Part shown: positions 9,632-18,541 of the stretch, piece after piece
How the letters are laid out: each line of letters opens with the position of its first letter
Position numbering within the stretch: the first letter of the stretch is position 1
Assembly (NCBI RefSeq): GCF_003054265.1
Contig: NZ_QBKT01000009.1
Coordinates: 115,003-179,002 of the forward strand
DNA length: 64,000 nt
Source of the DNA: Kordia periserrulae
Lineage (GTDB): Bacteria > Bacteroidota > Bacteroidia > Flavobacteriales > Flavobacteriaceae
Direction: 5' to 3'
Notes under the pieces: generated by a model
What the model saw: only the letters and a program-made list of their open reading frames with translations
What the model was told of the DNA's origin: nothing
Databases searched by the model: none
Program-made: the position numbers and the translations under genes

Positions 9632-11020
9632 ATGCGTTTTGTGTATTTCTTTGTGTTGAATTTTTATGCTTTCATCGGATTTTCGCAACCAAATTCGTTT
9701 GAGAAAGGAAAAATTTTACCTGAAATTTCTGTGAATAATAGCTCAGAAACCTACGCTTTGTATCTTCCAAAATCCTTTGATGAAACGGTATTGTCGGCAG
9801 TAGTTTTTATTTTTGATCCAAGTGGAAATGGTGTGAATGGAATGCAGCACTTTGTCACTTCTGCTGAAAAGTTCAATTACATCTTGGTGGCTTCTAATAA
9901 TACAAAAAACGGTGTTCCGTACGATACGAATTTTGAAATTACAAATCGTTTATTTGCGACGATTTTTAGCACTTTTAAGATAGACGAACGTCAGATTTAC
10001 GCAGCAGGATTTTCAGGCGGTTCGCGTTTGGCAACAGCAATTGCGGCGTTGACAGGAAAAATACAAGGTGTCATTGCTTGTGGCGCAGGTTTGGCAATTA
10101 ATAAATCAGTTACACCTACTCAAAAAATGTTTTCCTTTATTGGTTTGGTAGGAGATGAAGATATGAATTACCAAGAAATGTTCAATACCAAAACATGGCT
10201 TGATCAATTTTCGGTAGCTAATGAATTGTTTGTGTACAACGATACGCATCGTTGGCCGCCAAGCGAGCAGATAGAGCGTGCATTCGGTTGGTTGGAATTG
10301 CAAGCCTACAAAAAGGCTATCCGTAGTATTGATTCGCAGTTTGTACAATCGTATTTTGAAACGCAGTATAAAATTGCCGATTCACTTGTGATTCACAATA
10401 AATTTCGCGCTGTTCATGAATATGAAAGCATCATGCGTAATTTTGCGCCGTATTTTGAGATTGATGCGACGCAGCAAAAAGTAATTGCTATTAAAAAATC
10501 ACCTGAATATCAACAACAAGTTGCTGCGCGTGCTGCAATTATTCAAGAAGAAAATGATTTGTATGAGAAGTTTTCTAAAGTATATTCTAACGATATTTTG
10601 GCAGCTGAATCGACCGATAATTTTCAATGGTGGCGCAAAGAATTGCATCAACTCAATACTGCTATTACACAACAAGCAAATTCACCAAGAGGAAAAATGT
10701 TGAAACGTTTAAAATACTCCATTTTTGCAGGTGCTTACGAGTCTTCAGAAAGTTATGTAGCAGCTAAAAAGTACAAACATGCTTTGTATTGCAATCAGTT
10801 GTTGGTGTATTTTAATCCCGAAAAAGCCTATTGGTACTTTCGTGTAGCGCAGAGTTATGCTCATACAAATGATTTTAAGAATACGATTCGAAATTTAAAA
10901 AAAGCAAAAGATTTAGGATTGCCACAATTTGAGCGTATTCAGCAATTGCCACTTTTTGCAAAATTCAAACAAAAAAGAAGGTTTCAAAAGTTGTTTGAAG
11001 TTTCTGAAAAAGACAAATAA
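9632..11020 (+). CDS. Exported alpha/beta hydrolase-like protein with TPR-like tail
   Basis: From the ATG at 9632 the product has 462 residues and a clean signal peptide (MRFVYFFVLNFYAFIGFSQ); the longer frame from 9497 would bury this signal, so 9632 is preferred. The hydrolase half contains a nucleophile-elbow-like GFSGGSR and VFIFDPSGNG, similar to the esterase/dienelactone-hydrolase fold of secreted enzymes. The C-terminal third is helical and includes a tetratricopeptide-like stretch (AYWYFRVAQSYAHTNDFKN). Periplasmic or surface location is likely. The substrate is unknown, and the catalytic Asp and His could not be assigned with confidence. Confidence 0.75.
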   Translation: MRFVYFFVLNFYAFIGFSQPNSFEKGKILPEISVNNSSETYALYLPKSFDETVLSAVVFIFDPSGNGVNGMQHFVTSAEKFNYILVASNNTKNGVPYDTNFEITNRLFATIFSTFKIDERQIYAAGFSGGSRLATAIAALTGKIQGVIACGAGLAINKSVTPTQKMFSFIGLVGDEDMNYQEMFNTKTWLDQFSVANELFVYNDTHRWPPSEQIERAFGWLELQAYKKAIRSIDSQFVQSYFETQYKIADSLVIHNKFRAVHEYESIMRNFAPYFEIDATQQKVIAIKKSPEYQQQVAARAAIIQEENDLYEKFSKVYSNDILAAESTDNFQWWRKELHQLNTAITQQANSPRGKMLKRLKYSIFAGAYESSESYVAAKKYKHALYCNQLLVYFNPEKAYWYFRVAQSYAHTNDFKNTIRNLKKAKDLGLPQFERIQQLPLFAKFKQKRRFQKLFEVSEKDK

Positions 11021-11196
11021 ACAACGAAGTGATTTAAACTTTTTCTTATGGCTGCAAATTTATCTTGTTTCGCCCTGATTTTGACTTTTTTTCGTAACGT
11101 AGCTACGGCTATGCTACTCAAAAAAGGCTTCATCAGGTCAAAAAATCTATAATTTTCGCTACAAAACAAAAAGGTTAAACCACTTCAACATCAAAA

Positions 11197-12306
11197 TTAC
11201 GACGAAAACTTCTTTTCAATATAGCTTGATGGTGTATCGTTCATCAGTAATTTAAACGTTTTATTGAAAGTCGATTTTGAATTAAATCCCGCATCCATAG
11301 CAATGGCAAGTAGGGTTTGTTTTTTGTGTTCGCCAGCTTCTATTTTTTTTAAAAACGCTTGTATGCGAAATTCATTAATGTACTCGTAAAAAGTTTTTTC
11401 ATACACTGAATTGAGCAGCCATGAAAGGTTATTGGCTGATGTATGCAATTCTTTGGCTAAAATTTTTAAGCTCAAATCAGCGCGTGTATAAATATGTTCT
11501 TCTTCAATAAGGATTTGTAACTTTTGTTGGATTTCGGAGATTTCTTTTTTAGTCAATCGGTCTTTTTGTGGTGTTTTTTTAGGAACAGGCAAGCGTATGA
11601 TTTCAGGTTGTGTAAAACTAAAATATCCTACAATAAAGAGAAAAACAGCAATACAAAACCAAATCAATTTGTAGCTGATAACAGCATCGTAATTTTTTAA
11701 AATGTACCTATTAAAAACACCAATTCCCCAACAGATAGCAATAAACGAGATTCCCACCGTAACATACTGTATATATCTTGCTATTTTTTGCGTATACTCC
11801 GTGGCATGTTCCGAATTTCTAATTTGACGTACAATTTTAAAAGACAAATACGCGTATATGGCAAAGGAAAGCACTCCTGTAAGCTCCATCGTAATATAGA
11901 TGGTAAACATGCCTACAGGACCAAGGATAGCTCTGTATTCTTCAAAAGTGAACGAAAGTGTCCATAAGAAATACAAAAGCATCAAAATGGAAGGAATATA
12001 GTGTTTGAGCTTAAGTGTTTGTTCGGAAGCATTCTTAAAGACCAATCTTTTGAAATACAAATACAAAAACGGACCAAAAATGTACATGGTGGATTCTGTC
12101 AAAATCGCGGTTCGCCAAAAGATGTTTCTGTCTAATCGATAGCTTAGCATTTCTCTCACAAAAACGATGACAGAAATTCCAATAAGAATCATTAAAATTT
12201 TGTTGGCGGCTTTATGTTTCTTTGAAATGAATTGTAGCGAAATCATTAAAAAGATGCCTTGAATGATTCCCGTAAATAAAATAAGGTCTATAAAGGTAAA
12301 TGACAT
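11197..12306 (-). CDS. AraC-family regulator with multi-TM N-terminal domain
   Basis: A 369-residue inner-membrane protein. The first 235 residues contain about seven hydrophobic segments, beginning with FIDLILFTGIIQGIFLMIS. The last 110 residues are an AraC-type DNA-binding domain (LSLKILAKELHTSANNLSWL and AIAMDAGFNSKSTFNKTFK). This membrane-anchored AraC type is frequent in Flavobacteriia and usually senses an extracellular or membrane signal. It is divergent from the GG-leader peptide gene at 12413, with about 106 bp between the starts, so it is the natural candidate regulator of the peptide genes (inference from position). Confidence 0.9.
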   Translation of the reverse strand: MSFTFIDLILFTGIIQGIFLMISLQFISKKHKAANKILMILIGISVIVFVREMLSYRLDRNIFWRTAILTESTMYIFGPFLYLYFKRLVFKNASEQTLKLKHYIPSILMLLYFLWTLSFTFEEYRAILGPVGMFTIYITMELTGVLSFAIYAYLSFKIVRQIRNSEHATEYTQKIARYIQYVTVGISFIAICWGIGVFNRYILKNYDAVISYKLIWFCIAVFLFIVGYFSFTQPEIIRLPVPKKTPQKDRLTKKEISEIQQKLQILIEEEHIYTRADLSLKILAKELHTSANNLSWLLNSVYEKTFYEYINEFRIQAFLKKIEAGEHKKQTLLAIAMDAGFNSKSTFNKTFKLLMNDTPSSYIEKKFSS

Positions 12307-12412
12307 CAGATTTTTTGAGTAAATATAGTCAGAAAATGTTTCGAATAGTATTAAGAATACACGAATGCGTTCCTTTTTTGTATCTTATCTTTTAAACCAA
12401 AAATACATAATC

Positions 12413-12568
12413 ATGAAAAAACAAAACATTAAAAGTTTAGCAATTCACAAAAAAACAATTTCAACATTGACAGCAGCAAACACACTAAAAGGCGGCACAG
12501 GAACATCGCACACAAGTTGTTTGTGTATGGACACAGTTTGTGAGTGTGAGATGGAAGCTCCGTATTAA
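12413..12568 (+). CDS. GG-leader precursor peptide, class I lanthipeptide-like
   Basis: A 51-residue peptide. The leader has the Bacteroidota pattern MKKQNIKSLxIHKKTIS and ends at Gly27-Gly28. The 23-residue core is rich in Thr, Ser and Cys and holds four cysteines as two C-x-C pairs (SCLC and CEC). Leaders of this type occur on class I lanthipeptide and related RiPP precursors. The ATG at 12413 fits the leader family; an in-frame ATG at 12365 would add 16 unrelated residues. No LanB, LanC or peptide exporter lies in the window, so modification is unproven. Its own terminator follows. Confidence 0.8.
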   Translation: MKKQNIKSLAIHKKTISTLTAANTLKGGTGTSHTSCLCMDTVCECEMEAPY

Positions 12569-12590
12569 TCAACAAGTAGAAAAATGACGA

Positions 12591-12617
12591 AAAGATGCGA
12601 AATCGCATCTTTTTTTG
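12591..12617 (+). terminator. Intrinsic terminator after the 51-residue peptide gene
   Basis: AAAGATGCGA and TCGCATCTTT form a 10-bp stem closed by two bases and followed by a T-tract. Confidence 0.85.
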
Positions 12618-12798
12618 TTTATAAAAAATGTTTATGACGATTATAAAATTAACATTAAATCATTATCCTTTTTTATAAAAAATAAGATGTAATATATTGA
12701 ATTGTAGTTAGTTGTTTGTTTTTTTATCAACAGCGTATTCATAAAGAGAGAGAAATTATTTTATAATTTAATTGTGAGAAATTTAACACTTTTACTCG

Positions 12799-12806
12799 TA
12801 GCTTTG
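12799..12806 (+). promoter_or_regulatory. Putative -7 box for the 65-residue peptide gene
   Basis: TAGCTTTG matches the Bacteroidota TAnnTTTG element and lies 23 bp before the ATG. An upstream TTG at 12772-12774 is 24 bp away, slightly beyond the usual 17-23 spacing. Confidence 0.5.
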
Positions 12807-12829
12807 TAAGAAATCAAAAAAAATTAATT

Positions 12830-13027
12830 ATGAAAAAGAAGCACATTAAAAGCCTAAAATTACACAAAAATGTTGTGTCAAAAATCAGCGAATTGAACAA
12901 AACCGTTGGAGGAACCGACAGTTTCGGTCCAGAAGAATGTATGGAAGAATTCACGCTAGGTTGCAGTCCATCGTTTTTACGTCAATGCCCAATTACAAAA
13001 GACACCGATCCGCAGTATTGTTGGTAA
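12830..13027 (+). CDS. GG-leader precursor peptide, class I lanthipeptide-like
   Basis: A 65-residue peptide with a leader close to that of the gene at 12413 (MKKKHIKSLKLHKNVVSKIS, Gly27-Gly28) but a different 37-residue core with four widely spaced cysteines (EECME, LGCSP, RQCPI, QYCW). The strong leader conservation with an unrelated core is the usual sign of a RiPP precursor family. It has its own putative promoter and terminator. Processing enzymes are not encoded nearby; the C39-like/VKOR protein at 15174-16736 is the nearest candidate partner (inference). Confidence 0.8.
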   Translation: MKKKHIKSLKLHKNVVSKISELNKTVGGTDSFGPEECMEEFTLGCSPSFLRQCPITKDTDPQYCW

Positions 13028-13060
13028 ACGTTTATTGAATTCCGAAAGTATAAAATGAAG

Positions 13061-13090
13061 AAGGAATGCCATTTGGCATTCCTTTTTTTT
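13061..13090 (+). terminator. Intrinsic terminator after the 65-residue peptide gene
   Basis: AAGGAATGCC and GGCATTCCTT form a 10-bp stem around ATTT with a following T-tract. Confidence 0.85.
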
Positions 13091-13130
13091 GTTTTAGTAT
13101 TTTAAAGATAACACAGACTAACTTATATAA

Positions 13131-14777
13131 TTATTCTCGGTATGTTAGTAAAGCACTTGGTTTTATTTCATCAATGATTTTTTCAAAAGCTTCCTCGTTA
13201 TTTGGACTTGGAGCATTGTTTACAACAATTTTATTTTGTTCGTTAATGATAAGATATCTTGGAATTTGCTGCACATTTAATGCTTTCGCCAAAGAAGATT
13301 TTTTGCCTTTTAATAGTAAATAGGAATTTCTAAAATGTAATGTTTCGCTCAGTTCTTCTTGTTTGGCTAGCCATTTTTCTTTGTCGGTATCAATGGAGAG
13401 ATAAATCCACTCAACATTATTTTCTACAGAAAGACGATCTTTAAATGGTTTATTTTCCTTGATTTGTTTGATACACGGCGGACACCAACTCGCCCAGAAA
13501 TCAATTACTTTTACACGCTGATGCGACCGATCAAAAATTGATTGTAAGGTGATTGTATCTCCTAAGTGGTTAATCATTTTGGCATTTAAAGCACTTTCAG
13601 AGAGTTTAAAGTCATATGTGTTAATATCCTTCAGAATTGTTTGCATAGCTTCGATATGCATTGTTTTTCCTTTAACAGAAGCCATATACTCATCAATTTT
13701 TTTCTGCATAAATTGAATACGATGCAAACCGAAAGCAAACCCTTTGTTGTAATAATCTACAATCATTCTCCCAAGGGCGTAATCACGAATTTCCCCAGAA
13801 AAGTTAGTTTCAATAAATTCTTTTTCCGCTATAAAATATTCTTTTGAAAAATACGGAGCAGTCGTTTTTACGAAGTAATGACGAATACAGGCAGTTAAAC
13901 TATTTTTTAAAAAATCGGTATGCCGCATGGCGGAAAAATCTTGAAAATCTTTTACGGTAATATTATCCAAATATGAAGTCAAATCAAATGGAATTTCACT
14001 ATTCCCATATTCCTTTTCAATGAGCGATGGCAATGCATCGTAATCATTGACATAAAATTTACCATTTTGAACCGAAATTGTTCGTGGACTTACCAAATTA
14101 TCAACATATTCAAACTTTAAGTGCTTTTTAAAAATTGCCACAAACTCTGGCGATAGGGAATTTTCGGTTTGATACTTTTCTAAAAAAGCTTGTTTTTGCT
14201 CGTAAATAGATTGAATACCATTTTTATACAAAAAAAGATTTCCGTTGTAAGGAAATCTTGAATAATCGGGTGTTTGCGCTTCTAGTGCTGCATATAAATT
14301 GTTTTGAGCGGCGTTTTTTCCCGTAAATTTCAAAACATTATTTTTTATTTCAAATTTCACTGTATCCGTTGGTTGAATGAAAATTCGAGATGAAAAAAAG
14401 TTTTCATCTCCACTTGGGCTAAATTCCATATACAGTGGTTTTTCTATGTTCTTCAGCACAAAAGTGATAGAATCTTTTTGAATCGTTTTTTCGATATCTT
14501 GATGCGGCTTTCCAAACAAATACGTATTGTTTAGAAAATTCGGACGTTCAAACACACCAGCATCATCAGAAGTTCCTGTAACAACAATTGTTTGCTCACT
14601 TTTCAGAGTCGAAATGTTGTCTTTTTTAGTATTTTTTTTTAAGCTAATTTCAGAAGAATTTCCAGAAAGTGTGGAATGCTCTTTTTGTGGAATACAGACA
14701 TACAATGTGCTAATTGCAGTAAACACCGTAATACCAAAAACGATTTTTTTGTTTTTTTTAGATAGTGATCGTAGCAT
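13131..14777 (-). CDS. TlpA-like membrane-anchored thioredoxin (paralog 1)
   Basis: A 548-residue protein with an N-terminal membrane anchor (about residues 11-28), a roughly 390-residue periplasmic domain of mixed structure, and a C-terminal thioredoxin domain with the active site WCPPC (Cys432, Cys435) in VIDFWASWCPPC and the cis-Pro QQIPRY. TlpA/ResA-like proteins reduce or exchange disulfides in the periplasm. The sister gene at 16967-18541 has the same layout and shares 49 identical residues just after the active site. Both flank the VKOR fusion and the Cys-containing peptide, so a role in thiol chemistry of exported peptides is plausible (inference). Confidence 0.88.
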   Translation of the reverse strand: MLRSLSKKNKKIVFGITVFTAISTLYVCIPQKEHSTLSGNSSEISLKKNTKKDNISTLKSEQTIVVTGTSDDAGVFERPNFLNNTYLFGKPHQDIEKTIQKDSITFVLKNIEKPLYMEFSPSGDENFFSSRIFIQPTDTVKFEIKNNVLKFTGKNAAQNNLYAALEAQTPDYSRFPYNGNLFLYKNGIQSIYEQKQAFLEKYQTENSLSPEFVAIFKKHLKFEYVDNLVSPRTISVQNGKFYVNDYDALPSLIEKEYGNSEIPFDLTSYLDNITVKDFQDFSAMRHTDFLKNSLTACIRHYFVKTTAPYFSKEYFIAEKEFIETNFSGEIRDYALGRMIVDYYNKGFAFGLHRIQFMQKKIDEYMASVKGKTMHIEAMQTILKDINTYDFKLSESALNAKMINHLGDTITLQSIFDRSHQRVKVIDFWASWCPPCIKQIKENKPFKDRLSVENNVEWIYLSIDTDKEKWLAKQEELSETLHFRNSYLLLKGKKSSLAKALNVQQIPRYLIINEQNKIVVNNAPSPNNEEAFEKIIDEIKPSALLTYRE

Positions 14778-14849
14778 TGCGTAATATAAGATAATTAGGT
14801 ACTATAAACCTTACGGGTTTCCGTAAGAGAAAAGAATTTTGAATTTTTA

Positions 14850-14890
14850 ATTAAAAAAAGAGAGCGCCATTTGTTAAAAACAACGCTCTC
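14850..14890 (-). terminator. Intrinsic terminator after the 71-residue peptide gene
   Basis: On the minus strand GAGAGCG pairs with CGCTCTC around an inner TTGTT/AACAA helix and is followed by a T-tract. Confidence 0.8.
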
Positions 14891-14898
14891 AATCTGTT

Positions 14899-15114
14899 TT
14901 AATTTTCGCCTCCAGAACAAATCTTAGCACCACCATTCAAACTACATGCTTCTTCCATGGTATCGCAGCTCTTTATAGAGTATTCTTTTCCGTCATTGCA
15001 TAATACAGTAGCATTATTGTGCAATTCAGGAGCATTTCCAAATCCGGCAAGGATGGATTTCATTTCCGATCTGCTTAAGTTTTTTCGGGTTTTTAGGTTG
15101 ATTGTTGTTTTCAT
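14899..15114 (-). CDS. Small GG/AG-leader peptide with four cysteines (bacteriocin-like)
   Basis: A 71-residue peptide with a leader different from the lanthipeptide-like ones: KNLSRSEMKSILAGFG, the LSRxEMKxIxG signature of Bacteroidota double-glycine-type bacteriocin-like peptides. The mature part contains four cysteines (LCNDG, KSCDT, EACSL, KICSG), which could form two disulfides. It lies 60 bp downstream of the C39-like/VKOR/thioredoxin gene on the same strand, so they are probably co-transcribed and the fusion may oxidise this peptide (inference). A frameshifted fossil relative lies at 18805-18914. Confidence 0.8.
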   Translation of the reverse strand: MKTTINLKTRKNLSRSEMKSILAGFGNAPELHNNATVLCNDGKEYSIKSCDTMEEACSLNGGAKICSGGEN

Positions 15115-15173
15115 AATAAAAATAAATTAATTAGTAAATGCCTACTCTATTACTAGCTTTTCGGCTTCCGCTT

Positions 15174-16736
15174 TTATGGTTTTGAAGTATCTTCTATTAA
15201 ATCATCAATAAAATGGCTGAGGTCATCAATAGCATACGATTCGGGAAGGATATAGCTATTTACTAAAAGAGCAGGAGTGAAGGTAATTTTGTGCTGTAGG
15301 CACCAATTTCGTTGTTGTTGTAGTATGTAAAGAATTCTATTTGCATCAATGTTTTGTCGGTATTTCGCTAACCATTTTTCATAATCTTGAGTTTGATACC
15401 AAAAATTCAAAGCTTTAAAAAACGCTTCATCACCTTTTGTTTCATGCAAATGATATAACTGTTGTAAAAAATGTATATCATCGTCATGTAAATGCTTAAA
15501 GTTTACGTTGTAGATAAACCTAACAGCAATTGCGTCAGCGTACGTTTCTAATAGTTTTCTTAGTTGTTGTAATGGCTTTTTGCAATATCTGCAGTATGGA
15601 CTCGTAATAAAATCAAGAGTCACAAGCGCATCAGGATTTCCAAAAGTTAAGGTAGGTGGAGTAGCAACTGTTTTAGAAGTTGAAGTAAGGGTGTTTTTGA
15701 AAACCGTATAATTGCGTTTAAATTTTTGAGCGAGAATTTGTTTCTGTTTTAGTGTTTGATTTTCAATTAAAATATTTTTTAAAAAATACCAGCCAAGTGC
15801 AATTGCGAAGAAGAGAAAAGCAGTAAAATTGTACTGTGAAAATGGTATTTGATCAAAAGAAGTAATATTTGATAAGGTAGTTATGTATACCAATTCCAAC
15901 AGAATAATACCTGCAATAGACATACAAATTGCACACCGTTTTTTTACGACAGCAAACTGATAATACAGTGAAAAAAGGATAACAGGAATAGTTGTAAATA
16001 CTATTATTTTTTGGAGAGAAAGATACCATTGAAATGTTTGCGTAGCTACAGAAATCGTAAATGCAAGAAGTTGATATGTAAAAAAGACAAAACATAAATC
16101 GCTCAGAATAGTCAATTTTCCAGCGGTTTGCATCACACTTTTACAATTTGTCGTTGTTTCTCCATCGCACAAAGCGGCTACAACAGGATTTTTTATATTG
16201 AAAACATCCTTCAAAGCCACTATTGAAAGCGTACAACCGATAACGGGCAATAGAAAGAAAACGAAATATGGAAGCGATTGAACATACGCTGTACACAATC
16301 CAAAAAAAGATAAAACACAAAGAGTCAATAGTATATGTTTCCACGAATAGCGTATTTTTTTTAGGTTAGTTTCTTCGGTATTCTCAATTAGAAATACAAT
16401 GCCTAGCCATTCTTGCAATAGATTGCTTTTGGAAATAGTTCGCTTGTTGGAGTTTTCGTAAATAGTGTATCGATGGGAATTTTTAATTTCTACAAGCGCT
16501 AGTGAGTCTTCTTGTGCGTGTTTAAACTTTGTCATGAAGAAGTTCGGCAATGCGTCAATTTCGGAAGATTGTACATGCAAGGCACCATTTTCCACATTAA
16601 AAAAACGCAGGGTATCACTTAAAGCCAATAACGATGGAAACGCTGGATGCGATTCGTATTGTACAATAAACTCTCGTCTATTAAGATGAATATTTCGTTT
16701 TTTCAAATACAAGAACAAAAAGCGTAGATTGTTCAT
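15174..16736 (-). CDS. C39-like / vitamin K epoxide reductase / thioredoxin fusion protein
   Basis: A 520-residue membrane protein. Residues 1-120 resemble a peptidase C39 domain (ESHPAFPSLLALSDTLRFF) but contain no cysteine, so any protease activity is lost and peptide binding is more likely. Four to five TM segments at 135-325 form a VKOR domain with loop cysteines Cys190 and Cys198 and the CAIC active site (268-271). The C-terminal periplasmic thioredoxin domain has CRYC (382-385) in TSPYCRYC. VKOR-thioredoxin fusions generate disulfides using quinone. Fusion to a C39-like domain is known from Bacteroidota peptide loci. It probably serves the adjacent Cys-containing peptides. Confidence 0.88.
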   Translation of the reverse strand: MNNLRFLFLYLKKRNIHLNRREFIVQYESHPAFPSLLALSDTLRFFNVENGALHVQSSEIDALPNFFMTKFKHAQEDSLALVEIKNSHRYTIYENSNKRTISKSNLLQEWLGIVFLIENTEETNLKKIRYSWKHILLTLCVLSFFGLCTAYVQSLPYFVFFLLPVIGCTLSIVALKDVFNIKNPVVAALCDGETTTNCKSVMQTAGKLTILSDLCFVFFTYQLLAFTISVATQTFQWYLSLQKIIVFTTIPVILFSLYYQFAVVKKRCAICMSIAGIILLELVYITTLSNITSFDQIPFSQYNFTAFLFFAIALGWYFLKNILIENQTLKQKQILAQKFKRNYTVFKNTLTSTSKTVATPPTLTFGNPDALVTLDFITSPYCRYCKKPLQQLRKLLETYADAIAVRFIYNVNFKHLHDDDIHFLQQLYHLHETKGDEAFFKALNFWYQTQDYEKWLAKYRQNIDANRILYILQQQRNWCLQHKITFTPALLVNSYILPESYAIDDLSHFIDDLIEDTSKP

Positions 16737-16900
16737 TTACTTAGTCTTAGTTTGAAGCTAAATATAGAAACTTTTGTAAGTTAAAAATTACGGAAAACCT
16801 TAATTTGACTAAAAATACTTACAAATAAGGAGGCACTCTCATTAATTTTGTGGAGTATGTATGTAATTGATATTTAGTTTTTTGCTAAAAAAGCAATTAT

Positions 16901-16926
16901 AAAAAGGCAATGATGAATGCCTTTTT
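16901..16926. terminator. Bidirectional intrinsic terminator
   Basis: AAAAAGGCA and TGCCTTTTT form a 9-bp stem with an 8-base loop. It lies 40 bp after the end of the second TlpA-like gene, which reads leftward. Confidence 0.75.
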
Positions 16927-16966
16927 ACAACTGACTTTTAAATATTTACTTTTGAAGAAAAATATT

Positions 16967-18541
16967 TTATGGAATGAATGTTTGTGGTTGAATATCGTCA
17001 ATCATGCGTTCAAAAACATCATTATTTGAAGGACTTGGCGCGCTATTCATCAAAATTTCACCGTTTCTACCAAAAATGACATAGCGTGGAATTTGTTGTA
17101 CCTGCAAGGCTTTCGCCAAAGATGATTTATTGCCTTTTAGAAGCAAATAGGAATTCCTAAAATGTAATGTTTCGCTCAGTTCTTCTTGTTTGGCTAGCCA
17201 TTTTTCTTTGTCGGTATCAATGGAGAGATAAATCCATTCTACATTGTTTTCCACGGAAAGCCGATCCTTAAACGGTTTATGTTCTTTAATTTCTTTGATA
17301 CATGGCGGGCACCAACTTGCCCAAAAATCGACTACTTTTATTCGTTTTGTGGAGCGGTCAAAAATATCTTGCAAGGTTATCGTATCGCCCAAATGATTCA
17401 CCATTTTTGCATACAAAGCTGACTCGGATAACTTAAAATCATATCGCAATATATCTTTTTTAATCGCTTCCATTTTAGACGTATACGATGCTTTGTCTTG
17501 AATGGTTTTGGAGAAGTTGTCAATCAGTTGCAACATATATTTTCTATTTTCCTCATTATAGGCAAATCCTTCATTGTAATAATCCCAAATCATTCTTCCT
17601 GTTGCATACTCTTTTAAATCGCCATCCAAATGATTGTCAATATACATTTTCTCAGCTTCTAGCTTTTCCTTTGAATACAATGGATAATCAGAGGTTTCAA
17701 AATAATGACGGATAAAATCGTTTAGACAATTTTTAAAATAGTGACTATGATTCAATGCACTACGTGAGGCTATAAAGTCCTTAATTTTAATATTGTCAAG
17801 ATAATCTGAAATATCAAAAATAATTTCTTTTTCAATCGCTTCTTTTTGTATCAAATTTTTTAAAACATCAGATTGGTTAAGGTAGATATCCAAGCTAGTT
17901 GACTTTACATTTCTTGGGTTGATTAAATTAAAATAGTATTCAAACTTTAAAAAATCATTGAAAACTTTTGTAAAATTCTCAGAGAGAGAATGTTTGTGAT
18001 AATATTTTGTGGCAAATTCTAGTTTGTCATCATAAATAGATTGAATTGTCGCCTTGTAACGATGAATGTCGTTTTGATAATATTGTTTGGAATAATCACG
18101 CGTATTTTCTTCTAACAATGTATATAAATTGTTTTGCGCTGCGTTTTTTCCAGTAAAAAGAATTTTTTTATTCTTGACCTCAAAAGAAACGTTATCACCA
18201 GGAGAAACATAAATATAGGTGCGATAAAAAGCTTCATCTCCAGAAGGACTAAACTCCATCAGCATAGGTTTTTTTATATCTTTTAGGACAATTTCACCAG
18301 AATTTTTATTGATAGTTTTTTCAACTTTTTCATGTGATTTACCAAAAAGATATGTACTGTTCATTAAATTTGGACGTTTAAAAATGCCCATATCTTTTGA
18401 TTTTCCTGCAATAACAATATTCCCCTCTGAAAAATTGTTACCAATCTTACCAGATTCTTCCTTTGTGTAATTAGTAATTAATATGATTACAAATATTACT
18501 GCAATAAATGGTATATACGAAGAATAGATTTTTTTTGACAT
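16967..18541 (-). CDS. TlpA-like membrane-anchored thioredoxin (paralog 2)
   Basis: A 524-residue paralog of the protein at 13131-14777 with the same architecture: N-terminal anchor (IPFIAVIFVIILITNY), large periplasmic domain (SPSGDEAFY, FTGKNAAQNNLY shared with paralog 1) and a thioredoxin domain with WCPPC (Cys411, Cys414). The region just after the active site is identical to paralog 1 over 49 residues and partly identical at the DNA level, although the rest is clearly diverged, which points to recent gene conversion. Role presumed periplasmic thiol-disulfide exchange. Confidence 0.88.
   Translation of the reverse strand: MSKKIYSSYIPFIAVIFVIILITNYTKEESGKIGNNFSEGNIVIAGKSKDMGIFKRPNLMNSTYLFGKSHEKVEKTINKNSGEIVLKDIKKPMLMEFSPSGDEAFYRTYIYVSPGDNVSFEVKNKKILFTGKNAAQNNLYTLLEENTRDYSKQYYQNDIHRYKATIQSIYDDKLEFATKYYHKHSLSENFTKVFNDFLKFEYYFNLINPRNVKSTSLDIYLNQSDVLKNLIQKEAIEKEIIFDISDYLDNIKIKDFIASRSALNHSHYFKNCLNDFIRHYFETSDYPLYSKEKLEAEKMYIDNHLDGDLKEYATGRMIWDYYNEGFAYNEENRKYMLQLIDNFSKTIQDKASYTSKMEAIKKDILRYDFKLSESALYAKMVNHLGDTITLQDIFDRSTKRIKVVDFWASWCPPCIKEIKEHKPFKDRLSVENNVEWIYLSIDTDKEKWLAKQEELSETLHFRNSYLLLKGNKSSLAKALQVQQIPRYVIFGRNGEILMNSAPSPSNNDVFERMIDDIQPQTFIP

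Noticed and set aside
11021..11196. ORF 10984-11169 on the minus strand with KPFLSSIAVATLRKK
   Set aside because: It overlaps the hydrolase 3' end and a palindromic stretch (GTAGC...GCTAC), probably an intergenic repeat rather than a gene.
13066..13323. 85-codon plus-strand ORF after the second peptide gene
   Set aside because: It starts within a terminator and runs antisense to the TlpA-like gene.
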